A DNA stretch of 64,000 nucleotides from Flavobacterium turcicum (lineage in GTDB: Bacteria; Bacteroidota; Bacteroidia; Flavobacteriales; Flavobacteriaceae): the NCBI RefSeq assembly GCF_011365745.1, contig NZ_JAAOBY010000009.1, forward strand, positions 62,001 through 126,000. Reading direction: 5' to 3'. Positions 25,404-35,785 of this stretch are shown here, in pieces. The notes below the pieces were generated by a model. The model searched no databases. It was not told where the DNA came from and saw only the letters and a list, made by a program, of their open reading frames with translations. Position 1 is the stretch's first letter; every line of letters begins with the position of its first letter. A program made the position numbers and the translations under genes.

Positions 25404-25628
25404 AAATTGTTTTTTTATATGTTAGCTTTAAGTTGTTAATGCAAGAACATTGTAAAAGAAAATCTTAATTTTTATTCTGTTTTGCAAATAGTTTTGTGAG
25501 TTTTCATTCTGTAAAAAACAACTTCTGACGGAAAAAAAATCTGCTTTACACAACAATTTCATAGCAAAATTTGCAGCAAAATTTACTTTAAATTAGCTAT
25601 ATTGAGGTCCTAATTTGGCACCTTAACT

Positions 25629-26756
25629 ATGAGTAAATTACCCAACAGCGGCACAAGTATTTTTACAGTAATGTCACAAATGGCAGCAAAGCACAACGCG
25701 ATAAATCTATCTCAAGGTTTTCCTAATTTTCCCGTTGATGAGCGACTAACCGCCATTGTTGCACGGCTGGCGCATGAAAATGTGCATCAATATTCACCTA
25801 TGGCTGGATATGTACCATTATTGGAAAAAATAGCAAAATTGGTACAAGATTCCTATCGTAGAACTATAACGGTTGCAACCGAAGTTTTGGTAACTACTGG
25901 TGCTACACAAGGAATTTTCACCACGATTACGGCGCTCATTCAAGCCAATGACGAAGTAATAATTGTTGACCCAAGTTATGATTGCTACGAGACCCCAATT
26001 GTCCTAGCTGGAGCAAAACCTGTTCGAGTACCACTTTACGATGACTATGCTACCAATTGGGAACGCATTGAAGAAGCATTTAACTCAAAAACCAAAATGC
26101 TTATTATCAATAATCCACACAATCCTACTGGGAAAATCCTTAAAGCAACTGATTTTGAAGCACTAGAGCGCTTATTGGCAAAATTTCCAAAAGTACTTTT
26201 ACTCTCTGACGAAGTATACGAATACATCACGTTCGAAGAAAACCACATTTCCGCTCACACTCGTACCTTTTTTCATGACAGAACTATCGTCGTGTCCTCT
26301 TTTGGAAAATCTTTTCATATCACTGGATGGAAGATTGGCTATTTGGTTGCTCCAGAACACTTGATGAACGAAATTAAAAAAGTACATCAGTTTTTAGTGT
26401 TTAGCGTCAACAGTATTTGTCAAGTTGCAATTGCCGAATATTTAGATGTAGTTGCTATTGCCGACATCAAAAAGATGTATCAAGAAAAAAGAGATTATTT
26501 TAGAAGGCTTTTGCAAAACAGTCGCTTCAAACTAATGCCTTGCGAGGGCACGTATTTTCAAGTTGCTTCTTATGCTGCTATTTCGCAAGAAAGTGATGTA
26601 GATTTTTGCAAACGTTTGATTACCGACTTTGGAGTTGCGGCCATCCCAATTTCTACTTTTTATGCCAATGGAAAAGATTTAAAACTGATTCGGTTTTGTT
26701 TTGCCAAAGACAATGCAACCCTTGAAGCGGCTGCAGCGCGCCTGTGTGTGCTTTAA
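25629..26756 (+). CDS. Methionine aminotransferase (YbdL-like, class I PLP)
   Basis: A 375-aa fold-type I aminotransferase. It opens with LPNSGTSIFTVMSQMAAK and INLSQGFPNFP, the YbdL/KAT signature. The PLP lysine is in SSFGKSFHITGWKIGY. NNPHNPTGK holds the Asn that contacts PLP, and the C-terminal LIRFCFAKD holds the carboxylate-binding Arg. It probably transaminates methionine or aromatic amino acids with 2-oxo acids (methionine salvage). Single gene with a 225-base upstream gap in which I see no specific element. Confidence 0.88.
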   Translation: MSKLPNSGTSIFTVMSQMAAKHNAINLSQGFPNFPVDERLTAIVARLAHENVHQYSPMAGYVPLLEKIAKLVQDSYRRTITVATEVLVTTGATQGIFTTITALIQANDEVIIVDPSYDCYETPIVLAGAKPVRVPLYDDYATNWERIEEAFNSKTKMLIINNPHNPTGKILKATDFEALERLLAKFPKVLLLSDEVYEYITFEENHISAHTRTFFHDRTIVVSSFGKSFHITGWKIGYLVAPEHLMNEIKKVHQFLVFSVNSICQVAIAEYLDVVAIADIKKMYQEKRDYFRRLLQNSRFKLMPCEGTYFQVASYAAISQESDVDFCKRLITDFGVAAIPISTFYANGKDLKLIRFCFAKDNATLEAAAARLCVL

Positions 26757-26835
26757 AATTGGAATGAAAATAAATTTATTATGCGTGCATACTATTTTTT
26801 TTTTAGTATATTTACAATTGTAAAAAAGAAAAAAG

Positions 26836-27717
26836 ATGAGTTATACAGATAAAATGTTACGCGATAATGCCCTAGAAGGCAAAGTAATTGTGGTTACTGG
26901 CGGCGGAAGTGGCTTAGGAAAAGCTATGACTAAATATTTTTTAGAGTTGGGTGCCAAGGTTGCTATTTCGTCTCGCGATTTAGAAAAATTGAAAACAACA
27001 GCTGCAGAATTAGAACAAGAAACAGGCGGTAGCTGCTTACCAATTCAGTGTGATGTACGTCATTACACCGAAGTGGAGAACATGTTGCAAGAAGTTTTGA
27101 AAACTTTTGGGAAAGTTGATGTACTGCTAAACAACGCAGCCGGAAACTTCATTTCACCTACTGAGCGATTATCAGCTAATGCATTTGACACCGTAATTGA
27201 TATTGTATTAAAAGGTACAAAAAACTGTACTTTGGCATTTGGTAAACATTGGATTGACACCAAACAAGCCTCTGCTACGGTGCTGAACATTGTTACGACT
27301 TATGCTTGGACGGGATCAGCATACGTAGTACCTAGCGCTACTGCAAAAGCTGGTGTATTAGCAATGACGCGTAGTTTGGCTGTAGAATGGGCAAAATACG
27401 GAATTCGTACCAATGCAATTGCTCCGGGGCCTTTTCCTACCAAAGGAGCATGGGACCGTTTGTTACCAGGTGATTTGGCTGAAAAGTTTGATATGGCTAA
27501 AAAAGTTCCGTTAAAACGTGTGGGAGATCATCAAGAGCTTGCCAATCTAGCTGCTTATTTAGTTTCTGATTTTTCAGCTTATGTAAACGGAGATGTCATT
27601 ACTATTGATGGTGGCGAATGGTTAAAAGGAGCTGGACAATTCAACCTTTTAGAGGCTATTCCAGAAGAACTTTGGGATCAACTAGAGATGATGATCAAAG
27701 CCAAAAAGAATAAATAA
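26836..27717 (+). CDS. SDR oxidoreductase, 2,4-dienoyl-CoA reductase-like
   Basis: A 293-aa short-chain dehydrogenase. The NADP site is VTGGGSGLGKAM, with NNAAGNF downstream. The usual YxxxK is replaced by SxxxK in VVPSATAKAGV. Together with WAKYGIRTNAIAPGPFPTKGAW this is the arrangement of mitochondrial-type 2,4-dienoyl-CoA reductase (DECR), where Ser and Lys serve at the active site. It probably helps degrade unsaturated fatty acids. A clear terminator follows. Confidence 0.86.
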   Translation: MSYTDKMLRDNALEGKVIVVTGGGSGLGKAMTKYFLELGAKVAISSRDLEKLKTTAAELEQETGGSCLPIQCDVRHYTEVENMLQEVLKTFGKVDVLLNNAAGNFISPTERLSANAFDTVIDIVLKGTKNCTLAFGKHWIDTKQASATVLNIVTTYAWTGSAYVVPSATAKAGVLAMTRSLAVEWAKYGIRTNAIAPGPFPTKGAWDRLLPGDLAEKFDMAKKVPLKRVGDHQELANLAAYLVSDFSAYVNGDVITIDGGEWLKGAGQFNLLEAIPEELWDQLEMMIKAKKNK

Positions 27718-27740
27718 ACATCAATTTCTCATAATAAAAA

Positions 27741-27784
27741 AAGGCAAACCAACCAAGTATAACGCTTGTTTGGTTTGCCTTTTC
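27741..27784. terminator. Bidirectional terminator
   Basis: Stem AAGGCAAACCAA / TTGGTTTGCCTT, extended inward by CAAG / CTTG, with an A-run before and T-run after. It lies between the convergent dienoyl-CoA reductase gene and the 27800 gene. Confidence 0.88.
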
Positions 27785-27799
27785 TATTTGCAAAAATAA

Positions 27800-28099
27800 T
27801 TATTCTAAAGCCATTAAGATTTCACTGTTGAGTAATCCGCTGCCACCGCCATAATGTTGCACGATTCGGCAATCGGGTTGTTGCTTTTCAAAAAAAGAGC
27901 GTAAAGCCGTTTCTTCTTCTTCTAAAATTCCACATCCCAACAAAACGATATCGAAATTATATGCTGCAAAAATTGCTTTGGCTTCGTCATCTTTTAATAC
28001 GCCTTGCGCCTGCCAATTATCTTGCTTATTGATCAAACGAATTACCGTTTGCAGTATTTCAAGATGCCTTCCTATGTATAAAATATTGACTTTTTTCAT
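27800..28099 (-). CDS. Small receiver-like protein of unknown function
   Basis: A 99-aa protein that follows the start of a response-regulator fold: MKKVNILYIGRHLEILQTVIRL, then AAYNFDIVLLGCGILEEEE, where a receiver would have the phospho-acceptor Asp at the end of VLL. Here that place is Gly-Cys, and the acidic pocket is missing. It is therefore probably a degenerate receiver or an unrelated flavodoxin-like fold. The start at 28099 is chosen over 28114 because the first strand begins there. It lies downstream of the YceI gene, same strand. Confidence 0.55.
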   Translation of the reverse strand: MKKVNILYIGRHLEILQTVIRLINKQDNWQAQGVLKDDEAKAIFAAYNFDIVLLGCGILEEEETALRSFFEKQQPDCRIVQHYGGGSGLLNSEILMALE

Positions 28100-28160
28100 G
28101 GCATGAACATACATTACTTCGGCGAAAGCCTAAACAACGACTTACTGTTTAAAATAGAAT

Positions 28161-28691
28161 TTATTGTTTTACGAATTGCAATTCGATTGCCAAACGAACC
28201 TCATCACTTACAAGAACACCACCTGTTTCAAGAGCTGAATTCCAAGTCAAGCCCCAATCTTTGCGGCTAATTTTTCCTTCTAGAGCAAAAGCTACTTTAG
28301 TATTTCCCCAAGGATCTTGCATAGTACCACCAAAATCAGCAGCTAAACTAACAGATTTTGTTACGCCATGTATTGACAAATCGCCTACCAATTCATAAGC
28401 AGAACCGCTTTTTTGTGTAAATGAAGTCGCTTGGAAAGTGATTTCTGGAAATTGTTCCGTATCAAAAAAATCAGCGCTTTGCAAATGCTTGTCTCTATCG
28501 GCATTACCTGTGTTTACTGAAGCTACAGCTCCCGTAAAATTAATTTTAGCATTCTCAAAACTTTCGTTTTCAGTTTCGATAGTAGCATCAAAAGTTAAAA
28601 ATTTACCTGAAACATTCGTAAACATCATGTGTTTTACTTTAAACCCAATTTCAGAATGTGTTGGGTCAATTGCCCATTTAGTTGTAGCCAT
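28161..28691 (-). CDS. YceI family lipid-binding protein
   Basis: A 176-aa lipocalin-like YceI protein: WAIDPTHSEIGFKVKHMMFTNVSGKF is the family opening (residues 5-30), followed by DKHLQSADFFDTEQFPEITF. YceI proteins bind isoprenoid or other lipids. Unlike E. coli YceI, no signal peptide is seen, so it is probably cytoplasmic. The pirin gene is 38 bases upstream on the same strand, so they probably share a transcript. Confidence 0.9.
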   Translation of the reverse strand: MATTKWAIDPTHSEIGFKVKHMMFTNVSGKFLTFDATIETENESFENAKINFTGAVASVNTGNADRDKHLQSADFFDTEQFPEITFQATSFTQKSGSAYELVGDLSIHGVTKSVSLAADFGGTMQDPWGNTKVAFALEGKISRKDWGLTWNSALETGGVLVSDEVRLAIELQFVKQ

Positions 28692-28729
28692 AATTGTTTT
28701 ATTTAAAAAATTAATTGATTGTTTGTCAT

Positions 28730-29485
28730 TTAAAGTTGCATTGGTACTTCCATCAAAAGGACTTCGGCACCTTCAGAATTTGCAGTTAACGATAATGAAT
28801 CCGTATCCCAAATTCCTAAACCGTCACGCTGATTCAAGTTAATGTTTTGCACCGTAAAATCGCCCCTTAACACAAAAACATAAACACCGTTTCCTGGCTT
28901 TTTAATTTGATATTGAGTTGCTATACCTGCATCAAATTTCCCCATATGAAACCAGGCATCTTGATGAATCCAAACGCCTTCGTCCTCAGGATTTGGTGAT
29001 AAAACTTGTTGTAATTTGTTATGACGATCGTTTAAATCAAGCGTCACTTGATCGTATCGAGGTGTAACATTTTTTTTGTTCGGATAAATCCAAATTTGCA
29101 AAAACTTAACCAACTGGTCTTGATTTTTGTTGTATTCGCTATGAAAAATTCCTGTTCCAGCACTCATGGCTTGCACATCACCCTCTCTAATTACAGTAGT
29201 GTTTCCCATACTGTCTTGGTGTTCCAAATCGCCTTCGAGCGGAATAGAAATAATTTCCATATTATCGTGTGGATGCTTACCAAACCCCATTCCTTGGTTG
29301 ACTCTGTCATCATTTAAAACACGAAGCACACCAAAATTCATGCGTTCTCTGTTTTGGTAATTTGCAAAACTGAAAGTATGGTATGATTCTAACCAACCAT
29401 GATTGGCATGACCACGAGTTTCAGCTTTGTGCAGCACATGTTTAAAATTGGTATCAATGCTTGGGGTAGTATTTGTATTTTCCAT
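28730..29485 (-). CDS. Pirin family protein (YhhW-like bicupin)
   Basis: A 251-aa bicupin. The metal-binding cupin motif is HPHDNMEI (two His, Glu) with a fourth ligand in GTGIFHSEYN. The opening RGHANHGWLESYHTFSF is the pirin/YhhW signature. E. coli YhhW has quercetinase activity; the physiological role is unknown. It is co-directional with YceI, and the Crp-type regulator lies 89 bases upstream, so local control of this pair is possible. Confidence 0.9.
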   Translation of the reverse strand: MENTNTTPSIDTNFKHVLHKAETRGHANHGWLESYHTFSFANYQNRERMNFGVLRVLNDDRVNQGMGFGKHPHDNMEIISIPLEGDLEHQDSMGNTTVIREGDVQAMSAGTGIFHSEYNKNQDQLVKFLQIWIYPNKKNVTPRYDQVTLDLNDRHNKLQQVLSPNPEDEGVWIHQDAWFHMGKFDAGIATQYQIKKPGNGVYVFVLRGDFTVQNINLNQRDGLGIWDTDSLSLTANSEGAEVLLMEVPMQL

Positions 29486-29574
29486 TTTTCAAGTTGTTTA
29501 AAAGTACACTGCAAAGTTGGAGTAAAAGCCAATTAAAAACATTGAACTAGGACAAGAAAAACAAAACTCCTTTT

Positions 29575-30156
29575 TTACGTTTTAGCAATTTTATGGCGGA
29601 CTTTGCTTAAAAATTCGGCTGAAATACCGAGATACGAAGCAATGTAATGCTGGGCTACACGCTGCGAAAGTGTAGGATACTGTTCTAAAAACTCCAAATA
29701 TTTTTCGGTTGCCGACTTAGCAATAGTATTAAATAGGCGTTCTTGGGTAACCGCCAAACTACGCTGCATAAGGATTCGGAAAGCGCGTTCAAATCGAGGT
29801 GCTTGCGCAAAAAGTGCTTCTTTAGTTTCTGGAGTAAAAATGAAAAAAGAGCAATCCTCGAGCGTTTCAATATACACTTGACTGGGTTTATGCTCATAAA
29901 TACTAAATGAAATATCGCTAACCCAAGCATTTTCAATAGCAAATTGTAAAATGACTTCAGAGCCATTGGCATCAATGTAATATTTACGAACACAACCTTT
30001 TATAACAAAAGCTTCAAAATTGCACATCTCGCCTGCTTGTAGTAACATCGTCTTTTTGGGCACTTGCTGATACTCCATCAAAGAATTAAAAATCCTTAAT
30101 TCCTCTGAATCAAAAGGTACGTAGCGCGAGATATTTGTGTTAATTTGTTCGTACAA
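29575..30156 (-). CDS. Crp/Fnr family transcriptional regulator
   Basis: A 193-aa regulator with an N-terminal cyclic-nucleotide-binding-like beta roll (about 20-115; LLQAGEMCNFEAFVIKGCVR) and a C-terminal winged helix ending YLGISAEFLSKVRHKIAKT. The Bacteroidota subfamily usually lacks cAMP-binding residues, and the RxS phosphate pocket is not visible, so the effector is unknown. No Cys cluster for an FeS sensor is seen. It sits upstream of and in line with the pirin and yceI genes, which it may control. Confidence 0.85.
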   Translation of the reverse strand: MYEQINTNISRYVPFDSEELRIFNSLMEYQQVPKKTMLLQAGEMCNFEAFVIKGCVRKYYIDANGSEVILQFAIENAWVSDISFSIYEHKPSQVYIETLEDCSFFIFTPETKEALFAQAPRFERAFRILMQRSLAVTQERLFNTIAKSATEKYLEFLEQYPTLSQRVAQHYIASYLGISAEFLSKVRHKIAKT

Positions 30157-30270
30157 AGCATTTTATTTAGATTGGAAAGGTACAAAAATAAGCGCTGCCT
30201 TTGGTAAAAAAAATGGTGAAGATGCACCAATATTTATGTAAAAAACAAAAACTGCTGCCATTTAAATTGT

Positions 30271-30278
30271 TATTTTTG
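30271..30278 (+). promoter_or_regulatory. TAnnTTTG promoter of udk
   Basis: TATTTTTG followed by CACC matches the Bacteroidota -7 element and lies 28 bases before the udk ATG at 30306. This supports the downstream start rather than the longer reading frame that begins at 30201. Confidence 0.5.
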
Positions 30279-30305
30279 CACCATCAAAAACGTAACAAAA
30301 TTATT

Positions 30306-30914
30306 ATGCTCATTATTGGAATTGCCGGTGGTACAGGAAGTGGAAAAACAACAGTTGTACATCAAATCATGAACGAATTACCACAAGCAGAGGTTGGTAT
30401 TATTTCACAAGACTCGTATTACAAGGAAAACCACGGTCTTTCATTTGACGAAAGAGCCTTGATTAACTTTGACCATCCACGTGCTATAGACTTTCCATTG
30501 TTGGTAGAGCATTTAAAAGAATTAAAAGCTGGAAATAATATTCACCAACCCGTATATTCATTTGTAACCCACAACAGAACTGACGATACCGTTTTTACAC
30601 ATCCACGTAAAGTGATGCTTGTAGAAGGAATTTTGATTTTGGCCAACCCAGAGTTGAGAGAACTTTTTGATGTAAAAATTTATGTTCACGCTGACTCTGA
30701 TGAGCGCTTGATTCGTCGTATGAAAAGAGATATTGCAGAGCGTGGCCGTGACATGAATGAGGTGATTAATCGTTACCAAAATACGCTTAAACCAATGCAC
30801 GAGCAGTTTATTGAACCGACGAAAGCTTTTGCAGACATCATTATTCCAAATGACAAATACAATACTGTCGCTATTGACGTAGTACGCGCCGTAATTAATC
30901 AACGCATTTTATAA
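30306..30914 (+). CDS. udk: Uridine kinase
   Basis: Phosphorylates uridine and cytidine in pyrimidine salvage. The 202-aa protein starts MLIIGIAGGTGSGKTT (Walker A), then ISQDSYY, NFDHPRAIDFP, VEGILIL and the lid RRMKRDIAERGRDM. The start is fixed by the Walker A position and by the promoter motif at 30271. It heads a plus-strand group udk - ftsB/divIC - mutA - mutB. Confidence 0.93.
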   Translation: MLIIGIAGGTGSGKTTVVHQIMNELPQAEVGIISQDSYYKENHGLSFDERALINFDHPRAIDFPLLVEHLKELKAGNNIHQPVYSFVTHNRTDDTVFTHPRKVMLVEGILILANPELRELFDVKIYVHADSDERLIRRMKRDIAERGRDMNEVINRYQNTLKPMHEQFIEPTKAFADIIIPNDKYNTVAIDVVRAVINQRIL

Positions 30915-30995
30915 TTTAATTGTACCTTTCGGGTATTCTAAATAGCAAATCAACAAAAAGCATTTGGCGCTTTACAGCCGCAACAAAACAGGAAT

Positions 30996-31319
30996 ATGAA
31001 AAGCAGTTTTAAAAACAATCCTTGGTTTAAATTTTTAAGCAATAAATACGTTTGGGTATTGTTGTTTTTTACCATTTGGATGGTTTTCTTAGACAATTAC
31101 TCCTATTTTGACCATCAATTTTTGAATGATGAAATTGAAAGTTTAGAGGACAATGCTGCTTACTATCGGGAAGAAATCAAAAAAGATCAGGAAAACATTA
31201 GGCAACTAAAAAATCCCGAACAAATTGAAAAGTATGCTCGAGAAAAATATTATATGAAAAAAGACAGTGAGGATATTTACATCATCGAGTTTGAAAATGA
31301 TTCACTAGAGCAAGAGTAA
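30996..31319 (+). CDS. FtsB/DivIC-type septum formation protein
   Basis: A 107-aa bitopic cell-division protein. The short cytosolic N-terminus is followed by one transmembrane helix (about 15-32: KYVWVLLFFTIWMVFLDNY). A coiled coil lies at 45-72 (LEDNAAYYREEIKKDQENIR), then the family block IEKYAREKYYMKK. It forms part of the FtsQ-FtsB-FtsL divisome subcomplex. It is co-directional with udk (81-base gap). Confidence 0.88.
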   Translation: MKSSFKNNPWFKFLSNKYVWVLLFFTIWMVFLDNYSYFDHQFLNDEIESLEDNAAYYREEIKKDQENIRQLKNPEQIEKYAREKYYMKKDSEDIYIIEFENDSLEQE

Positions 31320-31400
31320 AACCTCAAAATAAAGTTTACACCTCCTAATAATCGGCTCTTGTTTTTACAAAAATTGGAGCCGTTTCAAATAACAAACACA

Positions 31401-32768
31401 ATGACAACAAACCTTTTTGATGATTTCGATTCCGTTTCGGCAAAACAATGGAAACAAAAAATTCAATTTGAACTCAAAGGCGCTGACTACAATGAAACCT
31501 TGGTTTGGACATCGCCAGAAGACATTCAAGTAAAACCTTTTTACACTCAAGAGGATAGCAAAAATACTTTTGATGTTGCCACAAAGGCGGCTGATTTTAG
31601 TATTTGTCAAAATATTTACGTTTACGATCTCGAAAAATCGATAGAAAGAGCTACCGATACTTTGCTACGTGGCGCAGACAGCATTCGTTTTTCAATTGAT
31701 AACGAGGCTATTGATGTTACTATCTTGTTAGAAAAAACGCCTCTGAACAACAGAACGGTTTACTTTAACTTGTCGTTTATTTCAATCGATTTCGTGAACA
31801 AAATCGCTGCATTTGCCGCAAATAGTAGCGCGAAAATTTTCCTAAACTTAGATCCAATTGGGCATTTAGCCAAAGAAGGAAACTGGTTTACTACCAAAGA
31901 AAAAAACAATTTTGAAACCTTGCAAAACATTTGCGCCAAGCATCCTTCGATTTCAGTACTGAGCATTAATGCGGCTTTGTACCAAAATGCAGGAGCAAAT
32001 ATGGTGCAACAAATTGCTTATGCTTTAGGTCATGCCACAGAATATTTCAATCAGTTGTCTTACCAAAAGCAACCGATTGTATTTGAAATTGCTGTTGGAA
32101 CCAATTATTTTTTCGAGATAGCGAAATTAAGAGCTTTACGCTTGTTGTTTTCGCTAATTGCAAAAGAATACGAGGCCAACCCAAATTGTCACATTATTGC
32201 AACACCTACAAAACGCAATAAAACGCTTTACGATTATAATGTAAACATGTTACGCACCACGACAGAGTGTATGAGTGCCATTCTTGGCGGAGCTGATGCT
32301 GTTGCCAATTTAGCCTATGATGCTTTGTACCATAAAGACAACGAATTTGGCGACCGAATTGCTCGCAACCAATTACTTATTTTAAAGAACGAAAGTTATT
32401 TTGACAAAGTAAACAACCCGGCAGATGGAAGCTATTACATCGAGACTCTAACGAATCAACTGGCTGAAAAAGCTTTGAATTTGTTTAAAGATATCGAAGC
32501 TAACGGCGGCTTTTTGAAACAATTGAACGAGGGAATCATAAAGCGAAAAATTCAAGAAAGCGCTGATGCAAGTCAAGATCTTTTTGATAATGGCAAAGAA
32601 ATATTGTTGGGCACTAATAAACATCCTAACAAAAACGACAGGATGAAACACGATCTAGAATTGTTTCCTTTTGTAAAAATAAAACCTCGCAAAACCCTTA
32701 TCACGCCAATCATTGAAAAACGTTTGGCCGAAAAACTAGAACAAGAACGATTGAGTTCCGAAGCGTAA
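31401..32768 (+). CDS. mutA: Methylmalonyl-CoA mutase small (beta) subunit
   Basis: A 455-aa non-catalytic partner of the mutase. It has the TIM-barrel part resembling MutB (LRTTTECMSAILGGADAVANLAYD), but the C-terminal B12-binding domain with DxHxxG is not present. The start at 31401 (MTTNLFDDF) is chosen over 31359. It is followed by mutB after 51 bases; the two should form the heterodimer that interconverts (R)-methylmalonyl-CoA and succinyl-CoA. Confidence 0.92.
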   Translation: MTTNLFDDFDSVSAKQWKQKIQFELKGADYNETLVWTSPEDIQVKPFYTQEDSKNTFDVATKAADFSICQNIYVYDLEKSIERATDTLLRGADSIRFSIDNEAIDVTILLEKTPLNNRTVYFNLSFISIDFVNKIAAFAANSSAKIFLNLDPIGHLAKEGNWFTTKEKNNFETLQNICAKHPSISVLSINAALYQNAGANMVQQIAYALGHATEYFNQLSYQKQPIVFEIAVGTNYFFEIAKLRALRLLFSLIAKEYEANPNCHIIATPTKRNKTLYDYNVNMLRTTTECMSAILGGADAVANLAYDALYHKDNEFGDRIARNQLLILKNESYFDKVNNPADGSYYIETLTNQLAEKALNLFKDIEANGGFLKQLNEGIIKRKIQESADASQDLFDNGKEILLGTNKHPNKNDRMKHDLELFPFVKIKPRKTLITPIIEKRLAEKLEQERLSSEA

Positions 32769-32819
32769 TTCAAACTAAAGGTTCAACACATTCCACCTTT
32801 CCAACTTGTACAAATTGGT

Positions 32820-34967
32820 ATGACACAAATGAAAAGAAAAGATTTACAACATTTACAATTACAACCTTCAGCAACTGCCAATCAACCGGAAGCAGCAAAC
32901 GAGTCGGTTTTTTTAACTGCCGAAGGGATTTCAGTAAAGCCTACTTACTCTAAATTGGATTTAGAAACAGTTTCGCATCTTGATTTTGGAGCTGGATTCG
33001 CCCCAAATTTAAGAGGGCCTTATGCTACGATGTACGTACGACGTCCTTGGACTGTTCGTCAGTATGCTGGATTTTCTACTGCGGAAGAGAGTAATGCTTT
33101 TTACAGAAGAAACTTAGCAGCCGGTCAAAAAGGTTTGTCAATTGCATTTGATTTACCAACGCACCGCGGTTACGACTCAGATCACGAACGCGTGGTTGGT
33201 GACGTAGGAAAAGCTGGAGTAGCTATTGACTCTGTCGAGGATATAAAAGTTCTTTTTGATCAAATCCCACTTGATGAAATGTCAGTTTCAATGACCATGA
33301 ACGGTGCTGTTTTGCCCATTATGGCCTTTTATATCGTAGCAGCCGAAGAGCAAGGTGTAGCTGCAGAATTACTTTCAGGAACCATTCAAAATGACATTCT
33401 TAAAGAATTCATGGTGCGTAATACCTACATTTATCCTCCTACTCCTTCGATGAAAATCATTGCTGATATTTTTGAATATACCAGTCAAAAAATGCCAAAA
33501 TTCAATTCCATTTCCATTTCTGGCTATCACATGCAAGAAGCTGGAGCTACCGCAGATATTGAGTTGGCTTACACGCTTGCTGATGGATTAGAATACATTC
33601 GTACCGGATTAGCAACGGGAATGAAAATTGACGATTTTGCACCTCGCTTATCCTTTTTCTGGGCCATTGGTATGAACCATTTTATGGAAATTGCCAAAAT
33701 GCGTGCTGGAAGAATGATTTGGGCTAAACTGGTCAAACAATTTGAGCCAAAAGACGACAAATCTCTAGCGCTACGCACACATTGCCAAACGTCTGGATGG
33801 AGTTTAACAGAGCAAGATCCTTTTAATAACGTAGCTCGTACTTGTATTGAAGCAGCAGCGGCAGCCTTTGGAGGAACCCAATCGTTGCACACCAATGCCC
33901 TTGACGAAGCCATTGCTTTGCCAACTGATTTTTCTGCCAGAATTGCTCGTAACACTCAATTGTACTTGCAAGAAGAAACAAAAATCACCAAAACAGTAGA
34001 TCCATGGGCAGGAAGCTATTACGTTGAAAGCCTTACAAAAGAAATTGCCGATAATGCTTGGAAACTTATTGAAGAAGTAGAATCATTAGGCGGTATGACC
34101 AAAGCAATTGAATCTGGTATTCCGAAATTACGTATTGAAGAAGCTGCAGCCCGAAAACAAGCTCGAATTGATAGCGGACAAGATATCATTGTTGGCGTTA
34201 ACCAATACCGTTTAGAAAAAGAGGATCCGTTACAAATTTTGGATGTAGACAACCAAATGGTTCGCAAGCAACAGTTGGAACAACTAGATCGTATTAAAGC
34301 TACGCGGGATAGTGAAAAAGTAAAACAATCACTTGAGAAATTAACTCACTGCGCAAAAACTGGCGAAGGAAACTTACTAGAAATTGCAGTAGAAGCAGCT
34401 AGAAACAGAACGACATTAGGAGAAATTAGTGATGCCTTAGAGTCGGTTTTTGGAAGGTATAAAGCACAAATCAAATCATTTAGCGGCGTGTACAGTAAGG
34501 AAATCAAAAATGACGAAAGCTTTGAAAAAGCGAAACAATTAGCCAATGATTTTGCCGTTGTAGAAGGGCGTCGTCCTAGAATTATGATTGCAAAAATGGG
34601 GCAAGACGGTCACGATCGTGGTGCAAAAGTAGTAGCCACAGGTTACGCTGACGTAGGTTTTGATGTTGATATTGGTCCACTTTTTCAAACACCAGCCGAA
34701 GCAGCAAAACAAGCTGTTGAAAACGACGTGCATATTTTAGGCGTTTCGTCATTAGCTGCGGGACACAAAACATTAGTGCCACAGGTAATCGATGCTTTAA
34801 AAGAATACGGCCGAGAAGATATCATGGTAGTCGTTGGCGGTGTAATCCCGGCGCAAGATTATCAATTTTTATTTGATGCGGGAGCTGTCGCAGTATTTGG
34901 ACCAGGAACTAAAATTAGCGAAGCTGCCATTAGTATTTTAGAAATTTTAATTGGTGGTGACGAATAA
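32820..34967 (+). CDS. mutB: Methylmalonyl-CoA mutase large (alpha) subunit
   Basis: A 715-aa catalytic, adenosylcobalamin-dependent subunit. The TIM-barrel part has [20 protein letters not shown] and [10 protein letters not shown]. The C-terminal B12 domain (from about 580) has the lower-ligand motif DGHDRG within [15 protein letters not shown] and the GG loop VVGGVIP. It serves propionate and odd-chain or branched-chain metabolism. The MeaB-type chaperone and the epimerase are not in this window. A terminator follows at 35000. Confidence 0.96.
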   Translation: MTQMKRKDLQHLQLQPSATANQPEAANESVFLTAEGISVKPTYSKLDLETVSHLDFGAGFAPNLRGPYATMYVRRPWTVRQYAGFSTAEESNAFYRRNLAAGQKGLSIAFDLPTHRGYDSDHERVVGDVGKAGVAIDSVEDIKVLFDQIPLDEMSVSMTMNGAVLPIMAFYIVAAEEQGVAAELLSGTIQNDILKEFMVRNTYIYPPTPSMKIIADIFEYTSQKMPKFNSISISGYHMQEAGATADIELAYTLADGLEYIRTGLATGMKIDDFAPRLSFFWAIGMNHFMEIAKMRAGRMIWAKLVKQFEPKDDKSLALRTHCQTSGWSLTEQDPFNNVARTCIEAAAAAFGGTQSLHTNALDEAIALPTDFSARIARNTQLYLQEETKITKTVDPWAGSYYVESLTKEIADNAWKLIEEVESLGGMTKAIESGIPKLRIEEAAARKQARIDSGQDIIVGVNQYRLEKEDPLQILDVDNQMVRKQQLEQLDRIKATRDSEKVKQSLEKLTHCAKTGEGNLLEIAVEAARNRTTLGEISDALESVFGRYKAQIKSFSGVYSKEIKNDESFEKAKQLANDFAVVEGRRPRIMIAKMGQDGHDRGAKVVATGYADVGFDVDIGPLFQTPAEAAKQAVENDVHILGVSSLAAGHKTLVPQVIDALKEYGREDIMVVVGGVIPAQDYQFLFDAGAVAVFGPGTKISEAAISILEILIGGDE

Positions 34968-34999
34968 GTTAGTTTTTCATCTTGAAAACTAATAAGCAC

Positions 35000-35031
35000 A
35001 AAAAAGGCTAGTATTGCACTAGCCTTTTTTC
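35000..35031. terminator. Bidirectional terminator after mutB
   Basis: Stem AAAAAGGCTAGT / ACTAGCCTTTTT with 5-base loop ATTGC, between convergent genes. Confidence 0.88.
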
Positions 35032-35046
35032 TTTATAATTTAATTT

Positions 35047-35688
35047 TTAAATAGACGTAACAGTTGCGTTTCCATCTGCTTCTATAAACGAAGTATCATA
35101 ACCGCTAAACATTTTCATATAACTGCGAATTGACGATCCGTAAGCATCAGAAAAATTGCGTCTACCTTTATACCTAAAGTATTTTTTAACCGATCCAGCA
35201 CCACCAAGGTGAGCTGCTGCCAAAATTCCTGACTCTGTGATACGAACGCCATTTAAAACGGTGCCTTCGTATTTTTCAATTTCTTTTTTTAATTCCCATT
35301 TATTTTTAGCTAACAAGGCCAAAAATGCTTTTTCTTGTAATTCTGGACTGTTTAAAAAATGAGAACTGCTTTTTACTCCTACCGATTTCAATGTCTCGGT
35401 TCCAAATTGATATTTACCTAAATAACCTAAGGAATTGATTTTTTTATACTTGCTTTCGGATTCTCTTTTTCCGATAGCTTCTTTAAAACCAACAAAAAAA
35501 TTACCAGTGTAAGGAATACTTGAATTGTTGTATTCACTTGCTTGTTCAGATGGAAATAAGTAGTGTGAACCATCTTCTTCATTAATAAGAAACCATGGGT
35601 TAGTTTCTAAATTTAAAGGCTTAAAACCTAAACTCAAAAAAACTGTAATAACAGTCAGACTAGTGTAAAAATACCACTTCTTTATCAT
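35047..35688 (-). CDS. Lysozyme/transglycosylase-like exported protein
   Basis: A 213-aa protein with an N-terminal hydrophobic segment (signal or anchor, residues 5-22). Its core resembles the lytic transglycosylase/lysozyme fold: FKEAIGKRESESKYKKINSLGYLGKYQFG, where the Glu in GKRES is a candidate catalytic acid, and GILAAAHLGGAGSVKKYF, the usual late helix. It probably acts on peptidoglycan. Bacteroidota genomes often annotate such proteins only as peptidoglycan-binding, so activity is inferred. Confidence 0.65.
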   Translation of the reverse strand: MIKKWYFYTSLTVITVFLSLGFKPLNLETNPWFLINEEDGSHYLFPSEQASEYNNSSIPYTGNFFVGFKEAIGKRESESKYKKINSLGYLGKYQFGTETLKSVGVKSSSHFLNSPELQEKAFLALLAKNKWELKKEIEKYEGTVLNGVRITESGILAAAHLGGAGSVKKYFRYKGRRNFSDAYGSSIRSYMKMFSGYDTSFIEADGNATVTSI

Positions 35689-35785
35689 AAATTGTTTTTC
35701 TTCAAAACGCTGTCCCGTTAAGAAATTTCTATGCGCAAAGGTACGTAAAAAATAGTAAGCCTGATAATCAGCACGTTAAACTTTT